Numbered from the stretch's first letter, positions 1-11,960 are shown. The stretch is DNA of 64,000 bases from Mesoplasma entomophilum (GCF_002804125.1 NZ_CP024966.1:372001-436000); one strand, 5' to 3'. Numbers and translations: made by a program. The notes: generated by a model from the sequence alone, not told the origin.

Positions 1-2477
1 AGTACCACCCACATGGTGATACATCAATTTATGATGCAATGGTTCGTATGAGTCAATGATGAAAACTAGGAATGCCTTTAATTGATATGCAAGGTAATAA
101 CGGATCTATTGATGGTGATAGTGCAGCTGCAATGCGTTATACTGAAACTCGTTTAGCAAAAATTAGTGATTTAATGTTAGATGACTTAAATAAAAATACA
201 GTTAAGTTTGCACCTAACTTTGATGATAGTGAAAAAGAACCAACTGTTTTACCAAGTTATTTCCCTAACATTCTAGTTAATGGATCAACAGGAATTGCTG
301 CTGGTTATGCTACAAACATGCCTCCACATAACCTTGGTGAAATTATTGATGCAACTATTAAATTAATTAGAACTCCAAATACTAGAATAGATACTATTTT
401 AGAAATCGTTAAAGGACCAGATTTCCCAACTGGAGGAACTGTTCAAGGTCGTAATGGTATTAAAGATGCATTTACAACAGGAAAAGGTAAAGTTATTGTT
501 AATTCAAAATGACATGAAGAAGATAATAACATCATTATTGATGAAATCCCTTATGAAGTTGTTAAACAAGATTTAGTTAAAAAAATTGGTGATGTTATTG
601 ACGCTAATCCAGGTTTAGGGATCTTAGAAGTAAGAGATGAAACTGATCGAAATGGATTAAGAATAGCAATTGATTTAAGTGATAAAGCTAATTTAGATAC
701 AGTTAGAAAATTTTTATTTAAATCAACTCCATTAAGTATTTCATATAACTATAACAATGTGGCTATTGTTGATTTACAACCTAAACAATTAGGAATTATT
801 GAATTAATTCATGCATATATTGCTCACTATAAAGAAGTATTTACATTTAGAACTCAATTTGATTTAAATAAAGCTGAAAAACGTTTAGAAATTATTTTAG
901 GTTTAATTAAAGCAATGAGTATTTTAGATCAAGTTATCTCAGTAATTAGAAGTTCAACAAATAGAAGTGATGCTATTGAAAACTTAGTTTCAAAATTTAT
1001 ATTCTCTCAACCTCAAGCAGCAGCTATTGTTGATATGAGACTATATCGTTTAACTTCAACTGATGTGGTTAAACTACAAAATGAAAAAGAAGAATTAGAT
1101 GTAAACATTGCTAAGTTAAAAGCTATTTTAAATAGTGAAGAAGTAATGGATAATGAAATTATTAATCGTTTACGAGAAGTTAAAAAACAATTCCAAACTC
1201 CAAGAAGATCAACTGTTGAAGATAGCATTGAAAACTTAGATGTTGAGCAAAAAGAAGTATTAGTTGAACATGAATATAACTTATGAATTTCAAAAGATGG
1301 ATATTTAAAAGCTATTGAATCAAAACTAATTAGTAAAAATGATCCTGCTGTATTTGGTAGAAAACCAAACGATATGTGAATTGCAGCTGGAGAAGTAAGT
1401 AACTTACAACATTTAATCTTAATCACAAATAAAGGAACATACTATTCAATTCCTTTATATAAATTACCAATGAGTAAATGAAGAGACATGGGAGTTCATG
1501 TTAACACTATTGCTACAATGGATCCAAGTGAACATATTGTTAGTGCATTTGTAGTTAAAGATTTTGCTGAAGCTTTACAACAAATCTTAATCACAAGTAA
1601 AAATGGAAACATTAAACGTATACCAGTTAAAGATTTAGAAACAAAAATCTTTACACGTGCATTTAGAATTATGAAATTAGATGCAGCTGATGAAATTGTT
1701 AGTGCTAGTCTAATTACTTCAAAAACTAGAACTTGTGGAATTATTACAAGAAATGGTTATGGGGTAAGATACCATATTGAAGATATTCCTGTTCAAGGAA
1801 CTAATTCAAAAGGAGTTAAAGCAGCTAATCTAAAAGAAGATTACATAGTTGCAGGTTTAGGATTAACAAGTGAAGATACTATTATGTATCTAACTGAAAA
1901 AGATGGAGTTAAAAAATTCAGAAATGAAGATTTACCAATCTATATTAGACCAAAACGTGGAGTAAGAGTATTACCAGAACGTAAACGTGGAACTGAATAC
2001 ATTACATTTGTATTTAACTTTAATGCAAATGAAGAAAACATTATTAAAACAATTGATACTCAAGATATGTATCAAGAAGTTAATGTAAACAAATATCGTC
2101 ATATTGAATTAACTAGTGTAACTGGTGATTTTGATATTAAAGATGTTGCATTTGCTAGTTTAAGTGAAATTAATAAGGTTAAACCAAACGATATGCCCCC
2201 AGGTGCTTTAAATGCTGATGATGATGCTGAAGGATATGTGTCTAAAGAAGAAATTAGAGCACGTCAAGAAGCAAACAAAGGTAAAGTGTCAGCTAAAGTA
2301 GTGGTAAGCAAAAATGTTAAAGAAGAAAGCGAAAAACGTATTCAATCATTAACTGGTGGTTTAAGTGATTTACTAGGAGATATTTCTTCAGTATTAGGAA
2401 CACCAAGTAAACCAAAACCCAAAAAAGAAGTTAAAGATGAATTTCAATTAGATCTAAGTGAACTACTAGAAGAATAA
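1..2477 (+). CDS. parC: DNA topoisomerase IV subunit A (3' part)
   Basis: Catalytic subunit of topoisomerase IV, which decatenates chromosomes with ParE. The reading frame is open from base 3, so the 5' end lies outside the window; about 824 codons remain. The first visible residues are the quinolone-pocket motif [13 protein letters not shown], followed by [18 protein letters not shown], whose Arg-Tyr pair (bases 135-140) is the DNA-cleaving site. The rest is the coiled coil and C-terminal beta-pinwheel region. Several Trp residues are TGA codons, so a standard-code reading breaks the gene into three pieces. Thr sits where most ParC proteins have the Ser80 equivalent, and Asp where Glu84 is usual. 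ParC is preferred over GyrA because of the short C-terminus and GrlA-like sequence, but GyrA cannot be fully excluded without the N-terminus. Confidence 0.93.
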
Positions 2478-2507
2478 AAAAATCAACTTTATAAGTTGAT
2501 TTTTTTA
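2478..2507. terminator. Bidirectional terminator after parC
   Basis: A-run, stem ATCAACTT/AAGTTGAT with a short loop, then a T-run. It directly follows the parC stop codon and overlaps the stop codon of the convergent minus-strand gene, so it can end both transcripts. Confidence 0.85.
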
Positions 2508-3197
2508 TTTAAATCATAATTCAAAAAATTCTTCAGGATTATTTTTCAAAAGTTTAGAATTTTCATTATAAAAATTTCAAAATTTAACTGCTTTTTCAAT
2601 TTCATCATTACAAATTTCAATTCTAACAATCAAATCATTAACTAATAAATTATTTTTTTTATCTTTTAAAGTATCAAGTTCTACTAAATTTTTTTGATAA
2701 ATAATTTGATATTTTTCTAATTGACTATCAGATTCAATTGAAATTGATTTCTCATACTTAATTGTGCTTTTATTGGCTCATCTTCATATTAAACTAAATA
2801 GTCCGTATAAAGAAGAAACTAAAAGTAAAATAAAACTTACTGTATCAAAAACTTGATTTAATGTTATGTTTAAAGAATTTTTAATGCCAAAGTTTGGCAA
2901 AATGAAATAAATTAAACTAATAAATAATATATTAATAAAAAACATTATAAAAAAAGTTAAAAATAAATAAGCTCAAGAATATTTTTCTCTTTTATTTCTT
3001 TCAATTTTAACAAGTCTTTTTAGTAAATCACTTGAATCATTAAACTTTGCTTTTTTACTTAAAATTATTTTGTACTTTTTTAATACTGTTTTTTCATTTC
3101 TATAAACAGATAATACAATTATACAAATAAAAAACGCTATTATTCAAATAAACATTAAAACAACTCAAATGCTTGTTATTCAACTTAGTATATTCAA
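2505..3197 (-). CDS. Membrane protein with coiled-coil tail, unknown function
   Basis: 230 residues, visible only when TGA is read as Trp. I chose a TTG start at 3197 because a strong Shine-Dalgarno sequence (GGGGGAG) lies 7 nt upstream and no ATG fits. The N-terminus has one hydrophobic segment (about residues 5-28). Two more lie in the middle (about 75-98 and 112-135), followed by a charged, probably coiled-coil C-terminal tail of about 85 residues. I recognise no family. It lies downstream of a small open frame with a tetranucleotide repeat and faces parC tail to tail. Cytoplasmic-membrane location is inferred from hydrophobicity only. Confidence 0.7.
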
Positions 3198-3217
3198 AAT
3201 AACACTCCCCCTTTCTG

Positions 3218-3421
3218 TTATTTATATGTAAATAAAATAGTTATTCTTTTTCAAACTAAATATATAGAGTTCAGCAAATGTTTTTTTGTGTTTTCTTTAT
3301 CACCTATATAAAATGGATTTGGATTTGAACTTCATGTTGAAGTTAAATAAATAAATAAATAAATAAATTCGTTATCTATAGCAGCAAAAACTTTGTTAAG
3401 TAGAAGTCTTCTGCAAATCAT
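3218..3421 (-). CDS. Small open frame spanning a tetranucleotide repeat (doubtful gene)
   Basis: 67 codons with TGA as Trp, from an ATG at 3421 to TAA at 3218-3220. The stop lies just upstream of the Shine-Dalgarno of the next gene (TTG start at 3197), which suggests coupling. The frame runs through an (AAAT)n tract, read as a Phe/Ile/Tyr/Leu-rich hydrophobic stretch (about residues 17-26). It then continues into a more ordinary hydrophilic sequence that includes SSNPNPFYIGDKENTKK. No Shine-Dalgarno is visible before the ATG and no family is recognised. It may be a gene remnant, or the open phase of a slippage-prone gene. Confidence 0.3.
3345..3367. repeat. Tetranucleotide microsatellite (AAAT)n
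   Basis: Nearly six perfect AAAT units (23 bp) inside a minus-strand open frame. Gain or loss of one unit changes the reading frame. The 3422-3617 stretch beyond it shows no gene, only a weak stem near 3436-3460. Confidence 0.9.
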
Positions 3422-3617
3422 AAATTATTTACTATTGCTTATTCACTTTCATGTGAGCAATATAGCTGAGCCCTTATTTTATTTTATTTTTAAAATACCA
3501 TTAGATTAAATATTTTATTTAGAATTGTAACAATATTTTTTGTAAATTAGAAGTATATAAAATATAATCTAATATTAATATTTTTTATTAATAAGTTAAA
3601 TATCTATCACATTTATT

Positions 3618-5486
3618 CTAAACTAATTCTCAATCACCTGAGAATACTCTTGTAAAGTCATATTCATTAAGATATAAAAGTCCATGTGAAGTTTGAGATT
3701 TATTTGCTGGTTGACCTCCAAACACTCCTCCTGGATAATTAGGATCATCATAAATTGGATAGCTTAAACCTCTATCATCATTAATTGATCACATAGAAAT
3801 ATAATCAATACCAATTGTGTGACTTCAATTGTAAAAATCTTTAGCGTCTTCTAACGTGAAAACACCTTTTTCAGTATCATTAACACCAATCATTGGAGTT
3901 GAACCCATCATGGCATAAGTTTGAGCATCAGTTATTGTTTGATGAAATTCAGTTTTAATAATTGATTGAATTTGTCGCATTGTCGATTCAGTTGCTTGTT
4001 TAGCTAAATCAAAGTTTGTTTTTCCTTCAGCTATTGCTTTTTCATAAATATCATTACCATAATCCATAACCATAGGATTAAATTTAGGTAAATCATTAAC
4101 ACTTAAACCAACTTTTGCATATTCTTGAATAAATGTTTCAACAACTTGCATTCCTTTATTAGGGCCACTTATTAATCCATCATTTAATACAGCTACAGTT
4201 ACTGAAAAGTCTCATTCTTTATCAGCCTTTTTCATTCCAGCTATTGTTCTAGCTAATAAAGCAGTATCATTTTTATATTTATCATCTTGGGCTCCACCTT
4301 CGATATCAAAGTCTATCTTTTTAACCATTTTTTGACCAACTAAATTAGCCAATTCTTGTTGGTAATCAATAAATGCTTGTTCTAACATCTTTTGTGCTTT
4401 AACTTGATCATCTGGAGCTAATTTTGTTGCTAAAATTCAAGGTAAATTTTTTTCTGGAGCTTCTCCAGCATTATAGCCTCCATAAGAAACTCTTGAATTT
4501 TTAAATAAATCCCTACTTGCTAAGGGTTTTAAAATGTCAGGCAATAGTTTATGTTCAGTATATCATTTATATCCTTCAGTAGTTTTGTCTAAACCAGCAA
4601 ATGATATTGATAATTTATCTTGATTTTTGTTATCTTGATTCGCAAAAGCAAAAGTTAAACCATCTATATTTTTGTTTTGTTGTAGAATATCTTCAACTTT
4701 ATCACCATTGTATAAAGCAGCATCAATATAAGGAACAAATTTTGTCTTACTATTAGTTTTAACTTGTTCTATGTATTTTTCTTTTCTATTTGGATTAGCT
4801 TCTTGTCAATCATAATAATGACTTTTGCCTTTACCTATTGGATTCTCAATATATTTTTCTTCATAAACACTAACTTTAAATTTGACAGGTTCATATCTAC
4901 CAACATTAACAGTAATAATATCTTGACCTTTGTTTCCTAAAGATTTTATTTTTAAAGTTCTTCCTTCAACAGTTACATCAGTAACATTTGATTTTTGAGG
5001 ATAGTTATTTGCATTTCCCACGGAAGGAATATAGGCTTCTGACTTAGCAGTTATTTTTAAGTTTTCATTGTAATTAGTAATATCTAACTCAATTTCTTTT
5101 TCTCATTCTTTTGCTAAGTCTAGTCTCTGATCTTTTATTTTTGAAATTACAACTTGTCCAGTTATTGGTTTAATAAGTGCATTTTTGATAATAAAAGTAT
5201 TAGAATCAATTTTATAGTTTTGTTCAATTGTTACTTTAACAGTAACATCTGTTTGATTCGAATTTCTAGTAGCAATTAATGAAACAACTCCATCATTTTT
5301 TTTTGTAATTTTTTCAAGTTCTTTGTTAACTTCATTTATGTTTTCTAAATTTTTAATTGCGGTTGTTTGATTTGCAATATATTTAACTCTTAAAAAATTT
5401 GATTCTTTAGCGCTACATGCAATTATTGGTAGTGGCGCAGCAGCTGCAATTGTTAAAGAAGATAATATAGCAATAAGTTTTTTCAT
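3618..5486 (-). CDS. Chitinase-like (GH18) surface lipoprotein
   Basis: 622 residues. The lipoprotein leader begins MKKLIAILSS and has its lipobox Cys at position 24, so the protein should be anchored outside the membrane. Residues about 25-225 resemble the beta-rich lipoprotein-associated repeats seen in the third GH18 gene (45420-48086). A glycoside-hydrolase-18-like domain follows from about residue 248 (FVPYIDAALY). It contains KKIDFDIEGG, in which D392, D394 and E396 match the family DxDxE catalytic motif, and later VMDYG and YISMWSINDDRG. The likely role is hydrolysis of chitin or a related beta-1,4-GlcNAc polymer, for example insect-derived. The start has an AAAGGA-type ribosome site. 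A perfect palindrome centred on AACGTT lies about 80 bp upstream. The domain is most like the C-terminal half of the 8577-11957 gene. Substrate is unproven. Confidence 0.85.
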
Positions 5487-5555
5487 TTTTCTTTTTTCCT
5501 TTTCTATTTATTCACTATAGTATGAATTTAGCAAAATTAAAAAATAAAATCAATG

Positions 5556-5577
5556 AAAAATGAAACGTTTCATTTTT
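5556..5577. promoter_or_regulatory. Palindromic operator TGAAACGTTTCA with A/T arms
   Basis: A perfect 22-bp inverted repeat centred on TGAAACGTTTCA, in the divergent intergenic region between the GH18 lipoprotein (minus) and the helicase-nuclease (plus). The same core lies before the GH18 gene at 8577, and a one-base variant occurs twice before the BspA-like gene. The centre and symmetry suit a LacI-family-type repressor; no such regulator is encoded in the window. Confidence 0.7.
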
Positions 5578-5723
5578 TAAATTTATTTTTTTTATTTTAT
5601 ACTTTGTATAAGTTTAAAAAAGATAAAAAATAAAGTTTAAAATATTAAATATTTTTAAAAAATAAAACATTATAAGTGTTAAAATTAAATAATATTATTT
5701 TTTATTATCTTTAAGGAGTTAAT

Positions 5724-8312
5724 ATGTTAAAAGTAAAAGAAAAATTTAATTACTGAGTTAGAGTTGCAAATGATCTTTATAATATTGCAGAACAAAACAA
5801 TATAAGTATGGACTTACAAGAACAATGAGAAGAATCTGATTTTAGTGATGAAGAAAAACACAAAAAAAACCAAGACAAACAAAAAATAAATCCTTATTCA
5901 AATATTGAATACTTTATAAATAAAACTTTATTAAGAAAATATGAATATATAAACAAAGAATCAATTCTTTATTATTTTTTAAATGCAAAGCATAAAGAAT
6001 ATAAAAATTGAAATGAAAAAACGTTTATTTATCCATTCGGAATTAATAATAGCCAAAGAAAAGCAGTTGAAAATGCATTTAAATCTAATATTTCAATAAT
6101 TCAAGGCCCTCCAGGAACAGGTAAAACTCAAACAATTTTAAACATATTAGCAAATATCTTAATGGAAAATAAAACAGTAGCTGTGGTTTCTAATAATAAT
6201 TCAGCAATTGATAATGTAATAGAAAAATTACACTCAAAAGTTAATAGTGAAGGTAAAAAAATAAATGTAATTGATGATATTTGATTTTTAACAAGTTTTT
6301 TAGGTAAAAAAAGTAATAATGAAAAATATTTTTCAAAAGAAAATCAGCAAGAAATCTTAAATACTCAAGAAATTTGAAGAAATACTTTAGAAAACTCTGA
6401 TTATTGAGTTAGTAAAAAAGATTTCGCTAAAAATAAATTCAAAATTGATGAATTAGTTTTTGAGATTGAAGAAGTTCAGAGACTAAATGAAGTTATTCTA
6501 GAAAATAAAAATGAATTAAATAAAGTTTTAAAAGAATTAGAACTACTTGTATTAAACGTTCAACTAAGCATGAAAAATGATAAGAATTTAAAAAAACTTT
6601 CACTTAAAAAGCTTAAGAAACTTCATTTAAATTTAAAAATGTATAGAAAAGAAAAATTTACTTGATGGTTTAAATTTAAAACCCGATTTATATATCAAAT
6701 AAAAAAAGAATTTTTTGAAAGTGATTTTATTGCCGAATTGTATTTTCATATTTTAAACAAAAAGCATGAAGGATTAGAATTAGCAATTAAAAATGATAGT
6801 AAATACTTGAAAAAAATAGGAAAGAATAAAATTGAAGATTTAATAAAATTATCAAAACAAAATTTATTAACACATATTTATAAAAATTTTATGTTAGAAG
6901 ATGAAATAAAATTAACTTCTAGCAATTTTAATACATTTCAAAAGGTTTCTGACTTTCAAAACTTTATTAAAAAAAGACCAATCATACTAAGCACCATCTA
7001 TTCCATAATTAATTCAAAAAATAGTTCAGTTTTATATGATTATTTAATTATTGATGAATCTTCACAAACAGATATGTTAGCTTGTATTGGGGCTATGGCA
7101 TGCGCAAAAAACATAATAGTTGTTGGAGACCTTAAACAATTACCACAGGTTGAGAATAAAATATTTAAAAAATATTTTGAAATGCATAATTTTGAAATTG
7201 AAGATGGTTATAAATATTTTGGAAATAATATTTTAAAATCTTTATTAACAATATATAAAAATAAAGTACCAAATCAACTGCTAAGAGAACATTATAGATG
7301 TCATCCAGGAATCATAGGATTTTGCAACAAAAAGTATTATGATAACAAACTAATCATCATGACAGAAAATAGTAAAAATACAAATCCTTTTGAAACAATT
7401 ATAGGAGAATCATTACATTATAATGACACTTCAAAAACAAGCAAAAAAGAAATTCAAAATATAAAAGAATATTTGGATAAAAATAAAATTGATGAGATTG
7501 GTATTATTAGTCCATTTAGAAATCAAGCAAATTTGTTGGCAAAAACCTTTAGATCTGAAAAAATAATAGCTAACACAATTCATAAATTTCAAGGACAAGA
7601 AAAAGACACAATTTTATTTGCTGTAACAAAAGCTAAAATAAATGGTAGAAAAGATTTTGTTTCTAATCCTAAACTTATTAATGTTGCGGTTTCAAGGGCA
7701 AAAAACAAATTTATATTAGCTTATGCAGGCAATTTAGAACAAACACCTGATAATGATATTAAGGATTTATTAAAATATATAAATTATAATTATCCGGATG
7801 CAATCAAAAACATCGCTAAAAATTCTGAATTTTATATATTATCAAAGGAATTTAATAATGATCTTTTAAAACTTATAGTTGATTATAATTTATCTCATAG
7901 TAATGGCACAAAAGAGCCTAGTGAAATTATTATTCATAATATTTTAGAAGAAATTATTAAAGAAGAAAATTATCAACATTTAGACATAACTTTATTTAAG
8001 AAACTTAGCTTGTTAGTTCCTGATGCAATTGAGTCGAAAGAATTTAATCAAAAAGAATTAAGTTTTTTAAAACATCATTGAGCTCATGTTGATTTTTTAC
8101 TTTATGATAAATTTAGTCATGCCCCTGTTTTAGTTATTGAAGTAGATGGTTTAACATTTCATAAAAAGCAAAAACAAACTTGAAGAGATGAAATAAAAGA
8201 TAAAGCTTTAAAAATGCAAAATATTCCAATAATTAGAATCTCAACAGCAATAACAGAAAATATAAAGTCAAAAATTAAAAATGAGCTTTTAAAAATAAAA
8301 GAAAAAACGTAA
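5724..8312 (+). CDS. SF1 helicase fused to a PD-(D/E)xK-type nuclease domain
   Basis: 862 residues with an AAGGAG site 7 nt before the ATG. The motifs are those of a Dna2/Upf1-like superfamily 1 helicase: Walker A GPPGTGKT (128-135), Walker B DESSQ (444-448), GDLKQLPQ (about 468), REHYRCHP (about 521), HKFQGQEKD (about 620) and INVAVSRAK (about 653). A coiled, Lys/Glu-rich insert separates Walker A from Walker B. After residue 785 comes a short domain with D790, then IEVDG (E806, D808) and a following Lys/Arg-rich helix. This fits a Vsr/DUF2726-like PD-(D/E)xK endonuclease. Helicase plus C-terminal Vsr-like nuclease in one chain recalls the Hhe defence architecture, but the DUF4011 part is absent and the protein is shorter. 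Phage defence is inferred. It stands alone, in an accessory region. Confidence 0.85.
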
Positions 8313-8446
8313 AATGAAATAAATATTATATGACTTAATATAAAAAAATAGTGGCAGCTAAAAATGGATTTACAACAAGAATACATTTTTTCAAAAAAAA
8401 GTTAAGAATAAAGCAAAAAGTATTCTTTTAAAAAAAGAATATTATT

Positions 8447-8482
8447 AAAAATGTTAACTATGTCAGTTAACATTTTTATTTT
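8447..8482 (+). terminator. Terminator after helicase-nuclease
   Basis: Stem AAATGTTAACT/AGTTAACATTT with a 5-nt loop and a T-rich tail. A second, weaker stem with a T-poor tail lies just before it (about 8418-8443). The 8313-8446 stretch holds no gene. Confidence 0.75.
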
Positions 8483-8495
8483 GTTTTTCATTTTT

Positions 8496-8525
8496 TTGTT
8501 TTTTTAAAAAAAGTTTTGGTAATAT
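8496..8525 (+). promoter_or_regulatory. Candidate sigma-70-type promoter of GH18 gene
   Basis: TTGTTT and TAATAT separated by 18 bp. The predicted start of transcription (about 8532) lies just upstream of the palindrome at 8538-8557, a position suited to repression. Confidence 0.45.
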
Positions 8526-8537
8526 TGATATTAGAGA

Positions 8538-8557
8538 TTTTTGAAACGTTTCAAAAA
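8538..8557. promoter_or_regulatory. Palindromic operator TGAAACGTTTCA
   Basis: A perfect 20-bp inverted repeat: five T, GAAACGTTTC, five A. It lies between the candidate promoter and the Shine-Dalgarno (AAAGGAAAGG) of the GH18 lipoprotein. Its core equals the site at 5561-5572. Confidence 0.7.
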
Positions 8558-8576
8558 GGAAAGGATATAAAATAAA

Positions 8577-11500
8577 ATGAAAAAACTATTAAGTCTTTTA
8601 GCAGCTGTTACACTTACTGCTACTTCAGCTTCGGCTGTAATTTCATGTGGTACAGGGAAACCAGGTAAGATAAATTTGATAGACTTATCAACTATTGAAT
8701 TGGATATTAAATTATTAAACAAAATCACTGAAAATGATATCTTAAATTCACTGAAAAGAATTGAAGGATTAGAAAATATTGAATTGAATATAGATGTCAC
8801 TATAAAAATTGAACCATCAGATCAAACAAAAGAAGGCTTGATTATAATCAAGTCTGTAAAAGGGTCAAAATATATCAAAAATGATTCTTCAAAAGTAATA
8901 ATTATTGAAAAAATAAGAGAAGAACTTGACTTAGGCGAAGTTGATAATAATAATGATGAAACAATAATTTCAGCATTTAAATCAAAAGTTTCAAACTTAG
9001 ATGGTGATAATTTAAAAATTTTAAATAAAACTTCAACTTTAGCTATTATTTTAGATAAAAAAACAAAAATTGAGTATAAAGTTTTGTTTATCATTAAAAA
9101 CGAAAGTAAACTTGGAGAATCTAAAACAAAATCAGTTAAAAATCAAGATTGACAAAAAGTTTTAAAAACAGATTATTCAAATTCAGTCAAAAATTATTCA
9201 TCTTACTCATTGTTAGATAATGATCAATCAACATTAGGTTCAAAAAATGTAATTAATAATCATTTATCAAAAAATTTACAATTTACGCCATACGCTGATA
9301 TGGGTATTGTAGAAGACACATCTGAATATTTATTAAAAAATAAAGGTGTAAGTCAAGCATCAAGAAATATAGCAATGGAATCATTAAAAGACACAAATGC
9401 AGTTTATAATGATTTAGGTGAATTAGCAGGTAATAAAAACATTTTTACACAAGATACTGAGATAACTTTAGGTTTCATGCAAAATGCAAGTGATACAGGT
9501 GAATTAGTTCCAATGTGAAATGCAGCACCTTCAAATGGTGGTAATGGTATTTTAGATGATAAAGGTTCAGAAACAGAATATGCTAAGTGATTTAATGATA
9601 GATACAGAAATTGAACTTCTAAATCAAATGCAAATCAATCAAGATGAGAAGGAAATAAAAAAACAGGTAATTTAAATCCTAAAGATGTCAGAATATCATT
9701 TGGTCCATTTGCAAACTCATTTTGACATACAGCATGACAAAATAATAAAACTCCTGAAGAATTAGCTTCTGTATTTGAAAAAATTGGAGAAAAATATCAA
9801 ACTAAAAAATTAGATTTTTATTTTGCTGCACCATATTTATCTGCATCAGGACAATATGCTGATTCTCAAAGACTTTTAGCTTCAGCATTAAAGATTTTAA
9901 TAGAACGTGATTCTGCATGAGATATTCAATTATCATTAGTTACTTCTTCAAAAGATGGAGTTTCAATTAATAGCGGTTTTTTTAGTAATAATCCAAATGA
10001 AAAAGGAAACTTAAAACTAATTGGTGATGAGGCTTTTCCACTATATAACTTTACAAAATATCTAGGAATGAATTTTAAACTAAATATGGTTTATGGTTAT
10101 TCTGAAAAACAAATAAATGATGATGAAAATTGGGAATTGAAATTAATTCAGGAAGCTTCAGTTAAAACAAGAGATAATTGAATTAAACTTAACAACGTTT
10201 TAAATCCAAGCGCTGAAATTACAGCTAATTCTACATGAGGAAATGATGGTTCAGGTGTTGTTAATGGAATTTCTGCAGAAGATAAAAAATCAGTTTCAAA
10301 GAGAATGAAAATTACTCCTTGAATTGGTAGAAGAGCAGAAGTTCCAAATTGAAGTTTTACTACTAAAGATGCTGAAAACTTAAGAAAATTTGCTAGTGAA
10401 GAAAATTTTGGAGCAGTTGGAATGTTTTACCTATCAAGAGATATTCCAAGTGAATATAAACCTAATCACAACAATACAGGAGATTTAAATGCTCTTGATC
10501 AAAACATTAGGTCAGGAATGGGATTTTCAAAATACTCATTTGCTGGAGCTTTAAATGGAACAAAAGAAGATATTAAAGAAGAAGATACTAATGATATAGA
10601 AGAAATTATCAAACGTGGTGGAATTGATTATGATAAACAAATTAGAAATAATAATGCTTTAGATCAAGTTAATCAACAACCTGGACAAGGTTGAGATGGA
10701 CCAAGTATTGGTGGAGAAAACGGCGGATCTGGTGCTGGTGGTTCTGAAAGTGGTGGAAACATAGTTTCGCCACCACCAACTGGTAAAGGTAAAAGTGCTT
10801 ATAAAACATGAGATGAAGCTAACCCGAACAGAAATGGTAAAAAGATTAAGGATAAACATAAAGCGAATAAAACTACATATTTTTCACCTTATTTAGATGC
10901 TGGTTTATATGAAGGTAATAATATTTCAGAAATGAAACATTTAGATCATTTAACTTTAGCTTTTGTTCAACAAGTTAATGAACATAGTAATCATTTAGAA
11001 TTATCTATTGCTGGACAAGCTAAGAATAATGCTTCATATCAATGATGAGAAGAAACTCAATTATGAGGTAAAATGTTAAAACCTATTTCTGATGCTGGAA
11101 ACTTTAAGAATATTAAAGTAGCTTATGGTGGTGCAACTACAGGTGGATATACTGAAAAAAATCCTTGAACATTAGCAAATAAATTACATCAAAATAATTC
11201 TCAACAAGCTCAAGAAGATTTAAGAAAAGCTTTAATAAATTATCAAAAGGAATTAGTTAAAATTGCTGAAAAATATGGTAATAAAAAATACGAAATGCCT
11301 AAATCAATTGATTTTGATATTGAAGGAAATGCGCAAAATTTAGGTAATGATAATATTTTATTAGCTAAAACTTTGGCTAAAATGAAAAAAGCAGACCCTG
11401 CATGAAATTTTTCAGTAACCTTACCAGTTTTACCATCAGGTTTAACAAGCGTAGGATATAATGTAATGAATATATTTGTTAAAGAATATAAAGCTGCAGG

Positions 11501-11957
11501 GCTTTCAATTTCAGACTTGCCAGTAATTAACTTAATGTTAATGGACTATGGTGACCCTATTTATTTATCAGCTTTAGCTGATCGGAAAACTAATTTTGAT
11601 TTGGCAAAAGATGCTATTGATAATACTGTAATTAATTTAAAAAGATCAATTTTAGAAAACTTTAAAGAGTCAGTCAATGAAAATCAATTATATAGCTTAA
11701 TTGGTGTAACTCCAATGATTGGTGTTAATGATACTGTTGAAGGTGTGTTTACAGATGAAGATGCTAAAGAATTATATAACTGAGCACAAGAAAAAAAACT
11801 TGCTTACTTATCAATGTGATCAATGAATGATGATAGAGGAAAATCATTAGATGGAAAAGAAATTAATAAATCTTTATTAACTCATGGTCTATGATACTTA
11901 AATCAATATGATTTTAGTAAAATATTTGTTGGTGATTGATCATCAATTCAAAAATAA
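8577..11957 (+). CDS. Two-domain GH18 surface lipoprotein, one domain degenerate
   Basis: 1,126 residues with a lipoprotein leader (lipobox Cys24). Residues about 25-200 are lipoprotein-associated repeats. Two GH18-like domains follow, separated by a Gly/Ser/Pro/Asn linker (about 690-755). The C-terminal domain starts at YFSPYLDAG (768) and keeps the catalytic DFDIE (D912, D914, E916), LMLMDYGD and YLSMWSMNDDRG. The N-terminal domain starts with the equivalent FTPYADMG (236), but where the catalytic motif belongs it has LDFYFAAPYL (D413), so the general acid Glu is lost. Its later part ITPWIGRR...VGMFYLSRDIPSE matches VTPMIGVN...LSMWSMNDDRG. It is probably an extracellular chitinase with a non-catalytic, perhaps sugar-binding, first domain. 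One Trp is a rare TGG (near 10130). Function is inferred from motifs. Confidence 0.85.
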
Positions 11958-11960
11958 CTT

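Noticed and set aside
3618-5486. Apparent run of short, broken genes (as also at 8577-11957, 15719-18436, 19679-22522 and others)
   Set aside because: The breaks are all TGA codons, which these organisms read as Trp. Frames join cleanly with conserved motifs, so they are intact genes, not pseudogenes.
8313-8446. Short peptide frame near 8364 (MDLQQEYIF...)
   Set aside because: Only 13 codons, no ribosome site, and it sits among stem-loops in the 3' region of the helicase gene.
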